Shown: piece by piece, positions 1 through 11,654 of the stretch | How positions within the stretch are numbered: the stretch's first letter is position 1 | Layout of the letters: the number at the start of each line of letters is the position of its first letter | Assembly (NCBI GenBank): GCA_000320545.1 | Contig: ADNK01002094.1 | Coordinates: 43,501 to 107,500, forward strand | DNA length: 64,000 nucleotides | Direction: 5' to 3' | DNA from: Bigelowiella natans CCMP2755 | Taxonomy: Eukaryota; Cercozoa; Chlorarachniophyceae | The notes under the pieces: model-generated | What the model saw: the letters and a program-made list of their open reading frames with translations, nothing else | Databases searched by the model: none | What the model was told of the DNA's origin: nothing | Position numbers and translations under genes: made by a program

Positions 1-654
1 GTTTTTCCACACAAAACACTTGGACGGATGACCTCAGCAGGCGGGCGCAGAGCCCCAGCGAAGGACAATCGAACCCAGCGACGTGCTTGTCACGTGCGTG
101 CAGCCCATTGAACGAGTGAACAAATGAATGAAACGGTTCCACAGGAGCAGTTGAAAGCATCACAGGTCACGCTAACTTGTCTGTGACCTTCTCAACCAAC
201 TGGACCACCAGAGAAAGTTGACAAGCGCGCATTGCTAGATTCTAGAGATTGTGCTGTGAAAAGCACAACGCATGGCATGTCGCTGCGTTTCAGCTGGCAA
301 GATTCCAGCCTCGGCATCACTAGGATGCAAGATACCCTAATGAGTAAAAAATCATGTTTTTCTTTTAAATTCATCAAAAAAACCACTGCACATTGTGATT
401 GAAGTGACATTAAGTTCTTCTTCTTGTAACTTATTATTCAATGCACGTCGAACCCTTTTGATTTAATCAATCTATTCATTGCATCAGTGGAGGGCCCAGG
501 CAAAGCTTTCTACATTTATCTCCTCCAATCACACCTGCGCCAACGAATTTTTTACACAGCGTTTCTTTGTAGGGCGCACGTGCAAGCCACAGGCAGCTAG
601 AGATAACACTAATATTCACGGGATCATCCACCTTTGCAACCACGCCTCTAAGAA
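1..654. other. 5' flank of the sulfatase gene, no gene seen
   Basis: No coding region can be supported. The first 300 bases resemble the GC-richer, TGCA/CTAG-rich intergenic blocks seen elsewhere (for example the TTGCTAGATTCTAGAG stretch near 230). The last 300 bases are AT-richer and must contain the sulfatase promoter, but no clear TATA box or initiator can be singled out. The two minus-strand ORFs here have no features of real proteins. Confidence 0.5.
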
Positions 655-2427
655 ATGAAGAAACCATCAGTTACTTTCACCGCTGCATGTCTAATCTTCT
701 TTCTAGGGGATGTTGATTCATCCTCTGACCAAGTTAAAGGGAAGGCATTTATTCCCCAAGATCTGAATGTCGACTGGTCAGCTCCAAGACCAAATGTTCT
801 TATATTTTTAGTGGATGACATGGGATATTCCGACCTTGGTTCCTACGGAAGCACTAATGCATCAACACCAAATATCGATTCATTAATTGACTCAGGGATG
901 AAATTCAGGCAGTGGGTATCTGCAGCTCCGATCTGCACACCTTCACGTGCGTCATTGCAAACTGGTCGATACCCAATACGAACAGGATGTATAGGAAATG
1001 TTGAGAAATATCGCGTTCTTCCAACACCTAGTAATCCTCATGGACTCGATCCAGCAAAACATGTCAGCATCGCAACTGCTCTAAAAGAGGGTGGTTACAG
1101 AACAGGGATGTCTGGTAAATGGCATCTTGGAATAAATGGAAATAAAGAGTTCCAAGAGCAGGATCGAGCATTTACTCCAAGTGCTCATTCTTATGAATCA
1201 TATGTGGGAGCACCGTACACAAATGCGCCAATGTGTGCCGTGGATGGTGATGGGATATCAAGGAAATACAGGGCTGGGCAGACATTCTGTTTTTTGATGA
1301 AAAATGATACTGTGGTTGAGCAACCTCTTCGACTGGAGAACTTCACCTCCACGATTACAACCCATGCTGTAGATTTCATCAGAAGTCAAAACAAAGATGA
1401 TCCTTGGTTCTTCTTAATGTCGTATTTCCACGTCCATACACCATTGTTCTCCCAACGCAAAAATCGAGGTAGAAGCAGAGGAGGAAGATTTGGTGACAAT
1501 GTTGAAGAACTTGATGATAGTGTAGGCGAAATTATGAAGGAGCTGAGAAGGCAGGGATTCGAGAATAATACTTTGATATTTTTCACAAGTGACAATGGAC
1601 CATATCAAGAGGAAGGATGGGAGAATAGTGGCAGAACAAATATCTATGATGACGTTACGGGGGAAAGAGTTGGACGGTTGCGTGGTGGTAAAGGACAAGT
1701 ATTTGAAGGGGGAATTCGGATGCCAGGAGCTGTGGTGTGGCCAGGTTTTGTAGCAGAGGGATCACAATCAGACACGATGGTATCAACGATGGATATCTTT
1801 CCAACAGCACTTGCGGCAGCAGGTGTGAGTCTTGGGAAGGAATATGTGGTTGATGGTAAGGATATGGGTCCAGTCATTCGAGGAGAGACGAACAAAACAC
1901 AACACGATGTCATGCTTCATTATTGTGGATTCAATATCCTCGCAGCACGTGTGGATGGTAGGTTTAAGTTGTTTTGGAAAATCCAAAAATGGTATACAAA
2001 TGACCCCCGAAACTCCTCAATATGTCTAGAATGCTGCAATGGGATCAATCCTGCATCTTTGCTCGTGGCACCTGCAACCCAACTTTGTGGATGTGCTCAG
2101 AAAGACTTAATTTCACTTCAAACGCCAGTTGTATATGACATGTTACTTGATCCGTTCGAATCCAAGCCATTAACTGAAGATACATGGCCTCAAGATGCTG
2201 GCTTGACTTTGCAAGATGTTATCCGTCTTGCCCAATCAAAGAAAGAACGCATGGAGAAAGAAGTTCATCCGAAGCCTGACAGTCAAGGTGCTGGAACGTG
2301 CACTTCTGGGCTACCAGCTGCAGCAAGACAGCCTTGTTGTGCAGGTTGCAAACAACTCGTTCCCTTTTTTGGATTCTGTCGTTACGCAGGAGGACTTGGG
2401 AAGAAGTGTGATTGCGTTGATGAATGA
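655..2427 (+). CDS. Secreted/lysosomal arylsulfatase-type sulfatase (formylglycine sulfatase)
   Basis: This single-exon gene encodes 590 aa and should hydrolyse sulfate esters in the secretory or lysosomal compartment. A hydrophobic N-terminus (about residues 6-18) suggests a signal peptide. The sulfatase core is complete: metal-binding Asp54-Asp55 (FLVDDMGYSD), the C-x-P-S-R signature CTPSR at 94-98 whose Cys94 would become formylglycine, GKWHLG at 154-159 (Lys155, His157), the HVH at 259-261, SDNG at 312-315 and Lys346 in GGKGQVFEGG. Overall layout resembles the arylsulfatase A / N-acetylgalactosamine-6-sulfatase group; the substrate cannot be read from sequence. The C-terminal 45 residues are Cys-rich (CCAGC, CDC), which is not part of the usual catalytic core and may be disulfide-bonded. 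Several N-x-S/T sites fit a secreted protein. It is the only intronless long gene in a window of highly split genes, so a retrocopy or acquired origin is possible. An AATAAA lies 280 nt after the stop. Confidence 0.93.
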   Translation: MKKPSVTFTAACLIFFLGDVDSSSDQVKGKAFIPQDLNVDWSAPRPNVLIFLVDDMGYSDLGSYGSTNASTPNIDSLIDSGMKFRQWVSAAPICTPSRASLQTGRYPIRTGCIGNVEKYRVLPTPSNPHGLDPAKHVSIATALKEGGYRTGMSGKWHLGINGNKEFQEQDRAFTPSAHSYESYVGAPYTNAPMCAVDGDGISRKYRAGQTFCFLMKNDTVVEQPLRLENFTSTITTHAVDFIRSQNKDDPWFFLMSYFHVHTPLFSQRKNRGRSRGGRFGDNVEELDDSVGEIMKELRRQGFENNTLIFFTSDNGPYQEEGWENSGRTNIYDDVTGERVGRLRGGKGQVFEGGIRMPGAVVWPGFVAEGSQSDTMVSTMDIFPTALAAAGVSLGKEYVVDGKDMGPVIRGETNKTQHDVMLHYCGFNILAARVDGRFKLFWKIQKWYTNDPRNSSICLECCNGINPASLLVAPATQLCGCAQKDLISLQTPVVYDMLLDPFESKPLTEDTWPQDAGLTLQDVIRLAQSKKERMEKEVHPKPDSQGAGTCTSGLPAAARQPCCAGCKQLVPFFGFCRYAGGLGKKCDCVDE

Positions 2428-2960
2428 AAGAGAACCAAGGTTGCATCATCAAACTATCTCAAGTTTATCATGAAAGCATACATCAACGTGTTGTGCGCGT
2501 ACGTCTGCAAAGTGGTATGTTTGCACACCAAAGCACGCCCATATTGTTAGATAATTGTGCTCGCGCCATATCATATGCATTACTGATGTGCATCCGAGCT
2601 AACAGCAGAGAGCAGCTTGTGCCAAGTGATGAACAAAATGACATGCTAGCATGGTTATCGTTGCACGCTAGATTGCACATAGTGTTGGATGAATGTTGTT
2701 ATCCTTGGAATAAACAATATTATTGAACAACCACATGCATACGTGATGATGCCGATATCTGCTAGCTAGCTAGAGCGCGCGAAAATGTGATCATGCGCTA
2801 TGACTGTCAGTGCTAAAGTAGCGTAATCTAGTAATATTTTGCTTAGTTAGGCCGTGCATAGATCGATAATAGATATAATGTGTGAACGGTCTAGTGTTCT
2901 ACCTGCACATGGCAGTGCCCACGCACCCTAGCTGCTAGCAGCGATCCCTCAATTGGTAAG
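2428..2960. other. Sulfatase 3' flank, GC-richer CTAG/TGCA-type block
   Basis: The block contains the 3' UTR followed by sequence with repeated GCTAGC/CTAGCTAG and TGCA words (for example around 2760-2775 and 2925-2942). Microsatellites are absent. Small ORFs here continue out of the sulfatase in other frames and show no independent coding signal. Confidence 0.5.
2709..2714 (+). terminator. Candidate poly(A) signal of the sulfatase gene
   Basis: A canonical AATAAA hexamer lies about 280 nt downstream of the sulfatase stop codon. No other AATAAA was noticed between them on this strand. Confidence 0.45.
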
Positions 2961-3800
2961 CTTAAGTTTTTAGATGTAGCCTTACATGGATTTAGACACT
3001 GCACATTGCACTTGCGACAGCATGTGTGCACAATGTGCGATGCAATAATACGATTATTACGCAACATGAAGGACTTACATTACCCAATAATCTAATAATC
3101 AACGATTTAGCCAGTCAAGTGTTGCGTGTATATGCAATTACGATTGATATTCCGCAACACCAAAAACATTAGAAATCATTTTGACGATGTTTGTTGAATA
3201 TAAGATGCTATCGGATTACATTGCAACTGCCTTTAAATACCTAATGCATCGTAGTCATAAATGAGCTGGAAATGAAGGAAAACAAGAGCTGTATATCTCA
3301 ATAAGATGCTACTACTATCATTCTCATATTCTTAGTCCTCATATCTTACTGGATTAAGAGAGTGGTGAAAAAGACGCCAACCTGTTATTATAGGTTATCA
3401 TACACATCACCCTCGTTTATTTAACATATTATCATGCACAAGGAATAGCTTATCATAGGCATCACCATCCTCCATTTAGCATATTATTTTGCAAAGGACG
3501 GGGCGTAACCCAGAAGGACTCTAATGTATAATTGTGCTATTTATATAATATATATAATATATATATACCAGCACCAGCCATAGAGGGTAGGCAATTCCTA
3601 TACCTGCAGTAGTGGGGATAGACGAAGAAGATAGAAGAGTGCAAAATAGTAGTAGTAGTATAAGAAGTAGTGGTAGTAGTAAACAATACGTAAGAAAAAA
3701 CAAACAGGCACCATTAAGTTGTCAATGAAATACTAGTGATAACAGGTAGCATAATATTCTTCGTTCTTTGTTCCTTTGCTACTGCTACTTCTACTACAAC

Positions 3801-3835
<35 letters not shown>

Positions 3836-3906
3836 GTGCTACCTGTCCGTATCTCAGACCATACAGTTGTTAACGCTACTGCGCTTGGTCTTACAGCGAC
3901 CTGCAA

Positions 3907-3947
<41 letters not shown>

Positions 3948-4036
3948 TTCGTTAAAATGACAACGTGGAAAAAAGAGCTACCAGCATGCACATCATAGCC
4001 CGACAGTGTACTATAACTACTAATACGATAACATCC

Positions 4037-4069
<33 letters not shown>

Positions 4070-4357
4070 TATCTTTATCTTTATCACCATCATCACCGAC
4101 ACACCGGTTTATCGTGGTATCTTTTGTTGTAGAGCTCAACCCAGAGTAGCCAGCCGGAAGGAGGTGTTGATCGGGATGATGATGATGATGATGATGACGA
4201 TGATGATGATGATGACGATGATGATGATGATGACGTTGTTGTTGCTGCTGATGATTATCATGAAATAATAAGATCACATCGAGCCGTTATCGTTGGAACT
4301 TCTATGTTTGGAATGGCTAGTAGTAGTGGTGAGAATATGACCATTATCACCATAACT

Positions 4358-4388
<31 letters not shown>

Positions 4389-4401
4389 TCATCATCATAA
4401 T
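2961..4401. other. Intergenic AT-rich region with trinucleotide and AT arrays
   Basis: No gene is supported. It includes an (AAT)n run at about 3801-3836, an (AT)n run at about 3908-3941, (CAT)n at about 4038-4070, (GAT)n at about 4178-4236 and (CAT)n at about 4369-4398. Two plausible exon-like segments occur on the plus strand (4132-4331, poly-Asp) and as an extension of the last exon of gene W on the minus strand. Both depend on reading GAT arrays as coding and are treated as unproven. Confidence 0.5.
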
Positions 4402-5261
4402 CTACCCTTTCCTCGGCCAAATACAGTGGGTGGAAGGGGTGCTCCTGTGATGGATAACGGTATTATTAATACGTTAATAACATCATATATCAGTCAATAT
4501 CATCATCATCATCATTATCATCATCATCCTCATCGCCTAACACCTACTTCCTACCTAGACAGTCCACGTTGATTCTTGAAGGACCTGGAATAACAAGATG
4601 ATTACTCTTCATCAATCCATATTATGATGATAAAAACACCAATCAATGGCCAGGCAATATCTGGTCGTCGTCACATAATCACACTTCAATTAGCTACTTA
4701 CTACTTTCAAATTGCTCTACATACAATTGGTGATTGATGATGATGCTAACGATAAACGGTGAAATATTGTCAGAATTCGGTAAGCAGCCAACCTCCGTAT
4801 GTCGCTCTTTTCACAACACCTCCTCGATTGCCATCGTAGCTGTAATATTGATCAACGATTATTTATGGATATGATATATTCTCTCCTCCTCCTCCTCCTC
4901 CTCCTCCTCCTCCTCCTCCTCCTTCTCTCATCTCCCTTCCTTTTCACACAGCAGTCGTCTACAACAACACATTTAATTAATTACGATGAACTACCATCGC
5001 CATTAACTCGAAACTGCATCATCATCATCATCGTCATGTAGTATATTATGAATTAGAATAATATCATATTAACCAAAATCTAATTGAGTGTGTTGTATCA
5101 TCCTTTGCAGAAATAGGTGGTGGACAACTACTACATACATACATGTGGAGATTCGTGTATGTATCCATATGTACTATCGTCTTGTTTTATCTTCCCTTAC
5201 TACGACAGACAAAGAGTAGAATAGCCATAATTTGACCACATCCAAGACATTCATCATCAAA

Positions 5262-5293
<32 letters not shown>

Positions 5294-5498
5294 ATAGTAG
5301 TAGCTAGATGCTCATCTTTTACCCGTTGTTGTTATCATCATACATACTGCTACTACTACTACCCGATTCTTTGGTAGTAAATTGCCTTGATTTCGTAAGT
5401 CTCTCTAGCAATCAGATTCAAGTCCAAAAAGGAGCGACCCACAACCTGAGGATAGTTAGGATAGTAACAACCTCTCTCTCTCCCTCTAACTCTCTCTT

Positions 5499-5539
<41 letters not shown>

Positions 5540-6016
5540 ATTGACAAGAATGATTCTTTGTTGTTGTTGTAGTTGTTGTTCTTCTTCTTCTCTCCTTCTA
5601 CAAACCTTTTCGGTTGTGAGGATATTAACAACCACACCACCGCCAATTTTAGTATTTTCTGGTACTAGTAGTACTACTACTAGTAGTGTCATCATCATCA
5701 TTATTATATTTAGTCCTCTCTTTCTTGACACATATATTAAGATATGTACCACAAGATCTCCCACACGTAACTTTTCAACTCCTATCATCTTTCTTGTGCC
5801 CTCCCCCTCTTCCTCGTCCTCTCCCTCCTCTTGATGCTGATTATTGATTCTTCTTTCTCTTCTTGTCCTTCCTCCTTCACTTTGTTGTTGTTCTTTCATG
5901 GGATAATGATGATGTTGTAAGAAGGAATAACAAAAGAAGAGGATGAGGAGGAAAAATGAATAGTTTGATAGAGTCGTGAAACGGTGCATGGAAGTAATCT
6001 TAATTTGTTGTGGAGC

Positions 6017-6067
<51 letters not shown>

Positions 6068-6434
6068 GTTTGTGTGTGTGTGCGCGCGCGTGTGTGTGTG
6101 TTTATCTATCTTATCTATCTATTCTGAGCAAACAACAGATAGTGGTCACGACAGTGATAGACTTTCTAACCAAACAATATATAGTGATCACGACAGTGAT
6201 AGACTGGTAGTCAGCACCAACTAGGGCAGACAACTAATACTCCTTTCTTTTTCTTCTTTTTCTTCTTCTTCAGACTGATATATTCCTACTCTTGGGCAAT
6301 GACGATTGTGACGGTTGAGGGAAATCCTTATCCGTTAATGGCAGTGGTTTTGATGATGGTGGTGGTGATGAAGAAGAAGATGATGATGATGGTGGGACCA
6401 GGAAAGACCCCAGCGACTTCAAAGAATCTTGCAT

Positions 6435-6470
<36 letters not shown>

Positions 6471-6593
6471 ATGCTGATGGTTCCCATGTCGTGTCGCTCT
6501 GGCAGCAGTAGCTGTAGTAGTAGTAGTAGTAGTGGTAGTAGTAGAAGCTCCTAATGGTAAAACACAATAATGGGCACGATTACACTTGGTCAT
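4402..6593 (-). CDS. Gene W: small Ser/Thr-rich protein of unknown function, six-exon model
   Basis: I do not recognise this protein. The model, read on the minus strand, is exons 6290-6593, 5767-5892, 5606-5658, 5363-5445, 4555-4584 and 4402-4444, giving about 212 aa with consistent phase. The best-supported exon is 5363-5445 (GRSFLDLNLIARETYEIKA), with acceptor TATCCTCAG and donor GTAGTAG. Exon 5606-5658 (NTKIGGGVVVNILTTEK) and the acidic/basic exon ending IGVEKL are also protein-like. The first exon is low complexity: a Thr run, then two Ser runs and a Pro/Ser stretch. Weak points are the 3' end of exon 2 (donor GTGTGG), the 30-nt exon 5 and the last exon. An alternative last exon stays open through a GAT array to a TGA at 4274. 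It faces the sulfatase 3' end and is divergent from gene V. Confidence 0.4.
4870..5536. repeat. Microsatellite cluster in introns of gene W
   Basis: Arrays are (CTC)n at about 4882-4923, (AGT)n at about 5264-5303 and (CA)n at about 5501-5536. In the gene W transcript (minus strand), the donor after exon 5363-5445 begins with a GTAGTAG run. This is followed about 60 nt later by the complementary ACTACTAC run, so it could fold back on the donor. Confidence 0.75.
6018..6101. repeat. (CT)n-(GT)n compound microsatellite
   Basis: A pyrimidine (CT)n run at about 6018-6066 is followed directly by (TG)n at about 6067-6101, within an intron of gene W. Two imperfect copies of a roughly 25-bp unit containing CACGACAGTGATAGACT follow at about 6140-6206. 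Confidence 0.85.
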
Positions 6594-7121
6594 GACGATT
6601 AAGAAGTAGTTGATGATTGGACGATAATATCAATGACAATGAGCACGATTATAATATTGATTATGCTAATTATTGGCCAAATAACTTAATGATGTGTTTC
6701 GGTAAAACAACGCAGACAGCAGCATTGTCCTTTTAGATATGAGCTTTATTCAGCACAATATAAGCTCTAGCATGAAATATTGGAAAAGAGCAGGCTGACA
6801 AATTAAATTTATTATGTTAGAAGCAGGGAGGGCTGAATCCATCATAGCTACTACTACTGATATATATCATATTAACACCTTCTTTCTGGGCAACACTGTA
6901 TTTAAGTAGGACAGGACGTATTCGTCGGAAATTGCCGTCAATATCACTCGTCTGATGAAAGGAGGGTGGAGAGGGGGACCAAGGAGGACGATGACAAACT
7001 CGTTAATAAACCCCGTAATAATACTCTCTCCCTCCCTCCTACCGTTTCCTAATTTACGAGAGTAGTGGTAGTATATTTCATTTTATCACATCGTATTCCT
7101 ACTACTAAGGTGAGAGTAGTA

Positions 7122-7152
<31 letters not shown>

Positions 7153-8160
7153 ATTTCATGTTATCACTTACTATTCCTAGTACTAGCCACCTTAGTAGGG
7201 TGCCGCACCTGCATCCATCTGCTCCTTCTCAGTGGATCAGCAGTGGAGGACATTCTCGCTCCTACTATTTGTGACGACGACAGCCTTCCGCTACACAACA
7301 AACAAATAATAGGCATTCCTGTGACTTGAAATCCCCCTTAGGTTATTATTTTCGGTGAAGAAGAGTCATGTGAGAGTGTTCCTTTCCTCCCCAAACAGAA
7401 GTCAGTGAATGAATGATTTCCAAACAGAAGTCAGTGAATGAATGATTTCTTAATCATTTGCATTGCTCATCTATAGACTTCGAGAGAACGAAATGTGGAT
7501 GATGAACAAACATCAATCTCATACTTGTGCTGTGACAGGCACTTAGGAACAGCGGCAGAGATATAAGGTGGTACAGCGAGGAGGAGTAAGACGATAATCG
7601 GATGGAGAAGGGAGGTACACCGCACATCCCCATCATCCGCTATCATGGCCTCTGCTGGCTGGTTGTCGTGGTTGTGCTTTCTTGTTGTAGTCTGTCTACT
7701 AGTAGGTGCGAGTGATGGTGATGATGATGGTGATGATCATTGTTCTTGTCCTCTCCTCCCTCCACTCTCCTCTCGCTCCTTGGAGTACTCGTATCGATCT
7801 ACTATATTTTCAAAATAAGAAGAAAAAAAAAAGAAATATCTGTTGTCGCTTACGAATAATGCCATGCATTCTTTACATGGCAACACAAGATTACTGAGCA
7901 AAACTGATTATTTTGATCTGAGACTGATGTCTCTCATAGAAAAATGGTCTGTGTTTTGGTAATAAAAGTTCCAAAAAAAAATAGGTTTTAAGTCCCAAAA
8001 TTTTGAAATAATTTATACATCAATTCAAATAAGCTGCTGCCTGCCTCCCCAATGCAGCCCATCTTCTACTTCATGGGGAGAAATAGAAGACGATAGGGAG
8101 AACACGAACAAGAACGATAGGGAATAGAACTACAAGGAATCATATTTTTACTACTAGGGA
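6594..8160. promoter_or_regulatory. Divergent intergenic region between genes W and V
   Basis: This 1.6-kb gap lies between the starts of two divergent genes and presumably holds both promoters. No convincing exon is seen. It contains (TAG)n at about 7118-7152, and a perfect 29-bp tandem duplication at 7392-7449 (unit begins CAAACAGAAGTCAGTG). It is AT-rich, unlike the GC-richer convergent gaps. Confidence 0.45.
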
Positions 8161-8426
8161 ATGTTGACAACGAGCCCAAGAAGAGCACTACTTTCAGTCT
8201 TGCTCCTTACTGCAAATTTAATAATTCTGCTGCCATGTTCTTGTGATGGAACTTCTGTTGGCGTCTCTGGTTGTTTCCTTCTTCTTTCTAATTATAATAG
8301 CAACCTAGAGAAAGAAATATATGACAGACTGATAACTATCATTCAATATATTTAGTGACCGAACCTGGCGATCTGTGGAACGTGACACAGAAGCTACAAG
8401 AACATGTCTCTCTCTTTCCCCCCCCT

Positions 8427-8504
<78 letters not shown>

Positions 8505-10455
8505 TATGGGGAGGATGAGGTAGAGCGGGGAAGAGGAGGAAGTGAAGACTGGAATAGTAACAATATTTCTCATTATTATTTAAAAGAGCAAGCACTGTGC
8601 AATAGAACATCGCTCCTTAGGAACATACAAACTAATCACTGTATCCATTCATCTCACAACAAAAGTCGGAAGCGGGATACTTGAACCCGAATTTCAATGC
8701 TAGCACGCATCTATCAACTGCAAGCTCGGGTGAGAGTATAAGTAGCAGTTTTGATTTAGGCAATGCAACCATAATTGTTAATTAGCTTTTTCAAGTATAA
8801 TGTTGGAGTACGAGAAATATACTATTTTCGTTATTGAAATATAAGGTGACGCTGCTTGGTCTGGGCTATAACTACATCTGTTTTTTTTAATGGGCTATAA
8901 CTACATCTGTTTTTTTAAAATCTAATAATTGACATCATAAATATTTTATTATCAGAAGAACAGCTTGCTCCGATATACGACGGCGAGTACATGGACACCG
9001 TAAATAGAAGCCTAGAGGTGATTAGATATGGTGGTGGTGGTGGTTTTACATGCATATGATGGTGTTATGATACGTCATTCCACCACAGCAGCAGCAGCAG
9101 AAGAAGCAGCACAACATCGACATCATCATCATCAGCATCATCTATGAGTATGAGCGGTAGGTAGCAGCTGTACAATTTACTAAAAACGTCACGTGCAGAA
9201 ATGCAAACAAAAGCGAGCATAGCATTAGTTTATTGCTAATATTGCAATGAAGATGATAATGATGATAATGATGACGATTATATCTCATATTGCCTGTTAC
9301 TGTATTTTGATTTGCAGTCTCGAAGATATATGGATGGTGGAGTAGAAACATGGCAAGATCGTCGTGATTTAGGAGATAAGAAGGTGACCATTAAAATTAG
9401 TAGTGGTAGTAGTGCCGATGTTATTGCTATTACGTGTATGCTCGTATTGATGTGATGATAGAGACCATTTGGAAAGAAACAGGATACTGTCAATAGCTTT
9501 TGAGCGAACATGTCTTCTTCCTCTTCTGTTTATTTTTCTTTTTCTTCTCTCTTATCTCCATGACACAAACAAGATATTCAGCGAGAGTGAGGGAAGGAAA
9601 GATCCATGGGTTAATGGCGGTATAGACTTTCTCACACCTACTAAAGGTACTACTAGTTGTAGTATATGAGTGCAGTGAGCGGAGAATACATTAACATGGG
9701 ATAAGAAGGAGGAGGAGAAGGAGGAATTGGTGCTTATATAATGAGATGATGACGAAGAAGAGAAGCAAAACTACTTTACATTTTCCGTTATTATTTTCTC
9801 TTCAATTTATATTTTTATCATTAGATTCTACATCTTCATTAATCATCAATCTTCTTCTTCTTCTTCTTCTTCTTCTTCCTTCCTCTTTGTTAGACCCTTA
9901 CATGCCCCTAGAAACAAAGCAAACAAAACCTAAGAAGAAAAAATCATCATCATCATCGTCTTCTTCAAAGAGTAAGAAGAAGTTTTTAATAGAGTTGAGT
10001 TCATTATCAACCCAAAAGGCAGCAGTAGCTACAAGAGAAGGAGGAGGAGCTGCAGTCTCAACGATGATGTCATCATCTGCTGCTAGCAATATAGAGGAAA
10101 GAATGGTAAGAAAGAGGACTGACACCCCTCTCAATACGCAGTTGAACTTGTTACCTTGGAGAACAAGGTTGGGGATAGTCGTAGATCGATCTTACCATGA
10201 TCTCTTGATTGTGTGATGACATTGTTTGATTGAATATATGAGATATGTAGATGATGATACTACGCTTGTAAATAGAATAGAGCTTTGTTGTTGATTGTCA
10301 TTATAATTATTCTTTATTCATATCCAGTAAAAAGGAGTGACGATTAGTACACAAACTTTATACCTTACATAAAAAGTTAAAAAATATGGTGATGTGCTCA
10401 GGAAAAGGAGTGGCGTGAAGAATCATTATCATCATCAACATCATCATCTCGATAA
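8161..10455 (+). CDS. Gene V: signal-peptide protein with Lys/Ser-rich C-terminal part, unknown function
   Basis: I do not recognise this protein. Exons are 8161-8269, 8956-9017, 9318-9383, 9574-9646, 9894-10105 and 10402-10455, all phase-consistent, giving 191 aa. The first exon encodes a cleavable-looking signal peptide (basic ALLSVLLLTANLIILLPC, then CDG). Middle exons are clearly coding (QLAPIYDGEYMDTVNRSLE; YMDGGVETWQDRRDLGDKK; FSESEGRKDPWVNGGIDFL). Exon 5 has a KKKK-S8-KSKKK tract followed by an Ala/Ser-rich segment. The acceptor of exon 5 is preceded by a long CTT array that serves as polypyrimidine tract. The donor of exon 1 (GTTGTT) is the weakest junction, and another exon could lie in the 686-nt first intron. 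The stop lies 4 nt before the proposed start of gene U. An alternative donor at 10140 would instead splice exon 5 in frame into U and make V and U one gene. Confidence 0.55.
8436..8503. repeat. (CT)n-(GT)n compound microsatellite in gene V intron 1
   Basis: A C-rich stretch at about 8418-8438 leads into (CT)n to about 8466 and then (GT)n to about 8503. It lies in the first intron of gene V. Confidence 0.85.
8662..8737 (-). pseudogene. Degenerate tRNA-like sequence (possible tRNA pseudogene or SINE head)
   Basis: Read on the minus strand, the segment has a B-box-like GGTTCAAG followed by CCCGCTTCCGAC. Upstream is an A-box-like AGCTTGCAGTTGATAGATGC and a GCTAGC stretch where an anticodon arm would sit. 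The T-arm carries an extra AT, and the 5' partner of the 3' acceptor strand CTTCCGAC is missing, so a functional cloverleaf cannot be drawn. It lies inside intron 1 of gene V. Confidence 0.35.
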
Positions 10456-10459
10456 AGAA

Positions 10460-10635
10460 ATGGCGTCTACGTCAACCTCAGGATCAAAGCCGAAAAAGAC
10501 ATCCTCATCATCATCCAAAAAAAAGTCCTCGTCTTCAAATAAAAAATCTTCATCGTCAAAGGTAATATATAAATAATTGCGAGTGATAGATTTATCATCC
10601 ATACTTTCACATACACACAAATTTGCCACTGCGAC

Positions 10636-10666
<31 letters not shown>

Positions 10667-11067
10667 AATGCTGTTAGCATTATCAATTTTGGTGTAACGA
10701 TAGTAAGGATCAGCTTTCTTCTATTCGAGCGCAATTAGAGATTACTTATTGTGGATAATTTATCATATATTGTGATGAATGAGAGGAATAAGAGCCAGTA
10801 TGGCATCAATCATCGTCATCAAATAATAGAACAGAAGAAGAAGAAGAAGAAGAGGAAGATAACTGAATTTAAATTTCATCGATTTTCTCAATTGTCGTTT
10901 ATTGCTGTGCTAGGATGGGGAAGGCACGGCAGTGTTATACTTGAATGAAGATTTTTCTGTGGACAACACACCTGCGGCCAAAACACGACCGGTGAATTGA
11001 GTAGTGAGCAACTGCACGATGCTGTTTCCCCTTCTTTCAGTTGGATTTCCTCCCCATAGTAGTAATC

Positions 11068-11099
<32 letters not shown>

Positions 11100-11607
11100 A
11101 TTACTTCATTACTAACAATAGCGATGCTTGTCTTGTCTATCTGGTATATGCCTCCTCTTCCTCCCATTATTATATCCTCTCCTTAGATTAATCTTGGAGA
11201 TCGGGTTCAAAGAATTATGAGTCTAGGTTACACCGAAACCGAAGCCAGTAAGTGCGTGCTACAGCAAGATATTATACGTCGCTGCCGCTACATGCATGCA
11301 TACAACAACTATTTCTCTCCTCCTCCTCCTCCTCCTATTACTACTACTATCATCATTAGCACTATCGTATCTGAACTATCTTTACTACAATTATTACCAT
11401 CGTCATCACTAGGGTTAAATACATGAAAGAATACTTCAACCCGAATTCTTTTCTTCTTCCACACTTCTGTTACGAGGAGGAGGGGGAGGAGGAGCCTAAT
11501 TGCTAATAATATTTTACTACTAATTATCAAAATGACAACTGCTGCTATTTGTATCACATAGAGCAGCATTACCTGTCGCGCGCACACACAACACAACACA
11601 CACACAT

Positions 11608-11654
<47 letters not shown>

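Noticed and set aside
4020-4277. Minus-strand ORF with poly-His and poly-Asp
   Set aside because: Arises from CAT/GAT arrays read in one frame; no splice or start support and competes with better exon readings.
6270-6593. Plus-strand poly-Asp reading (about 6322-6475) opposite gene W exon 1
   Set aside because: The minus strand is open for the full 324 nt with an ATG and a phase-compatible donor, whereas the plus reading needs a poor acceptor; kept as the less likely option.
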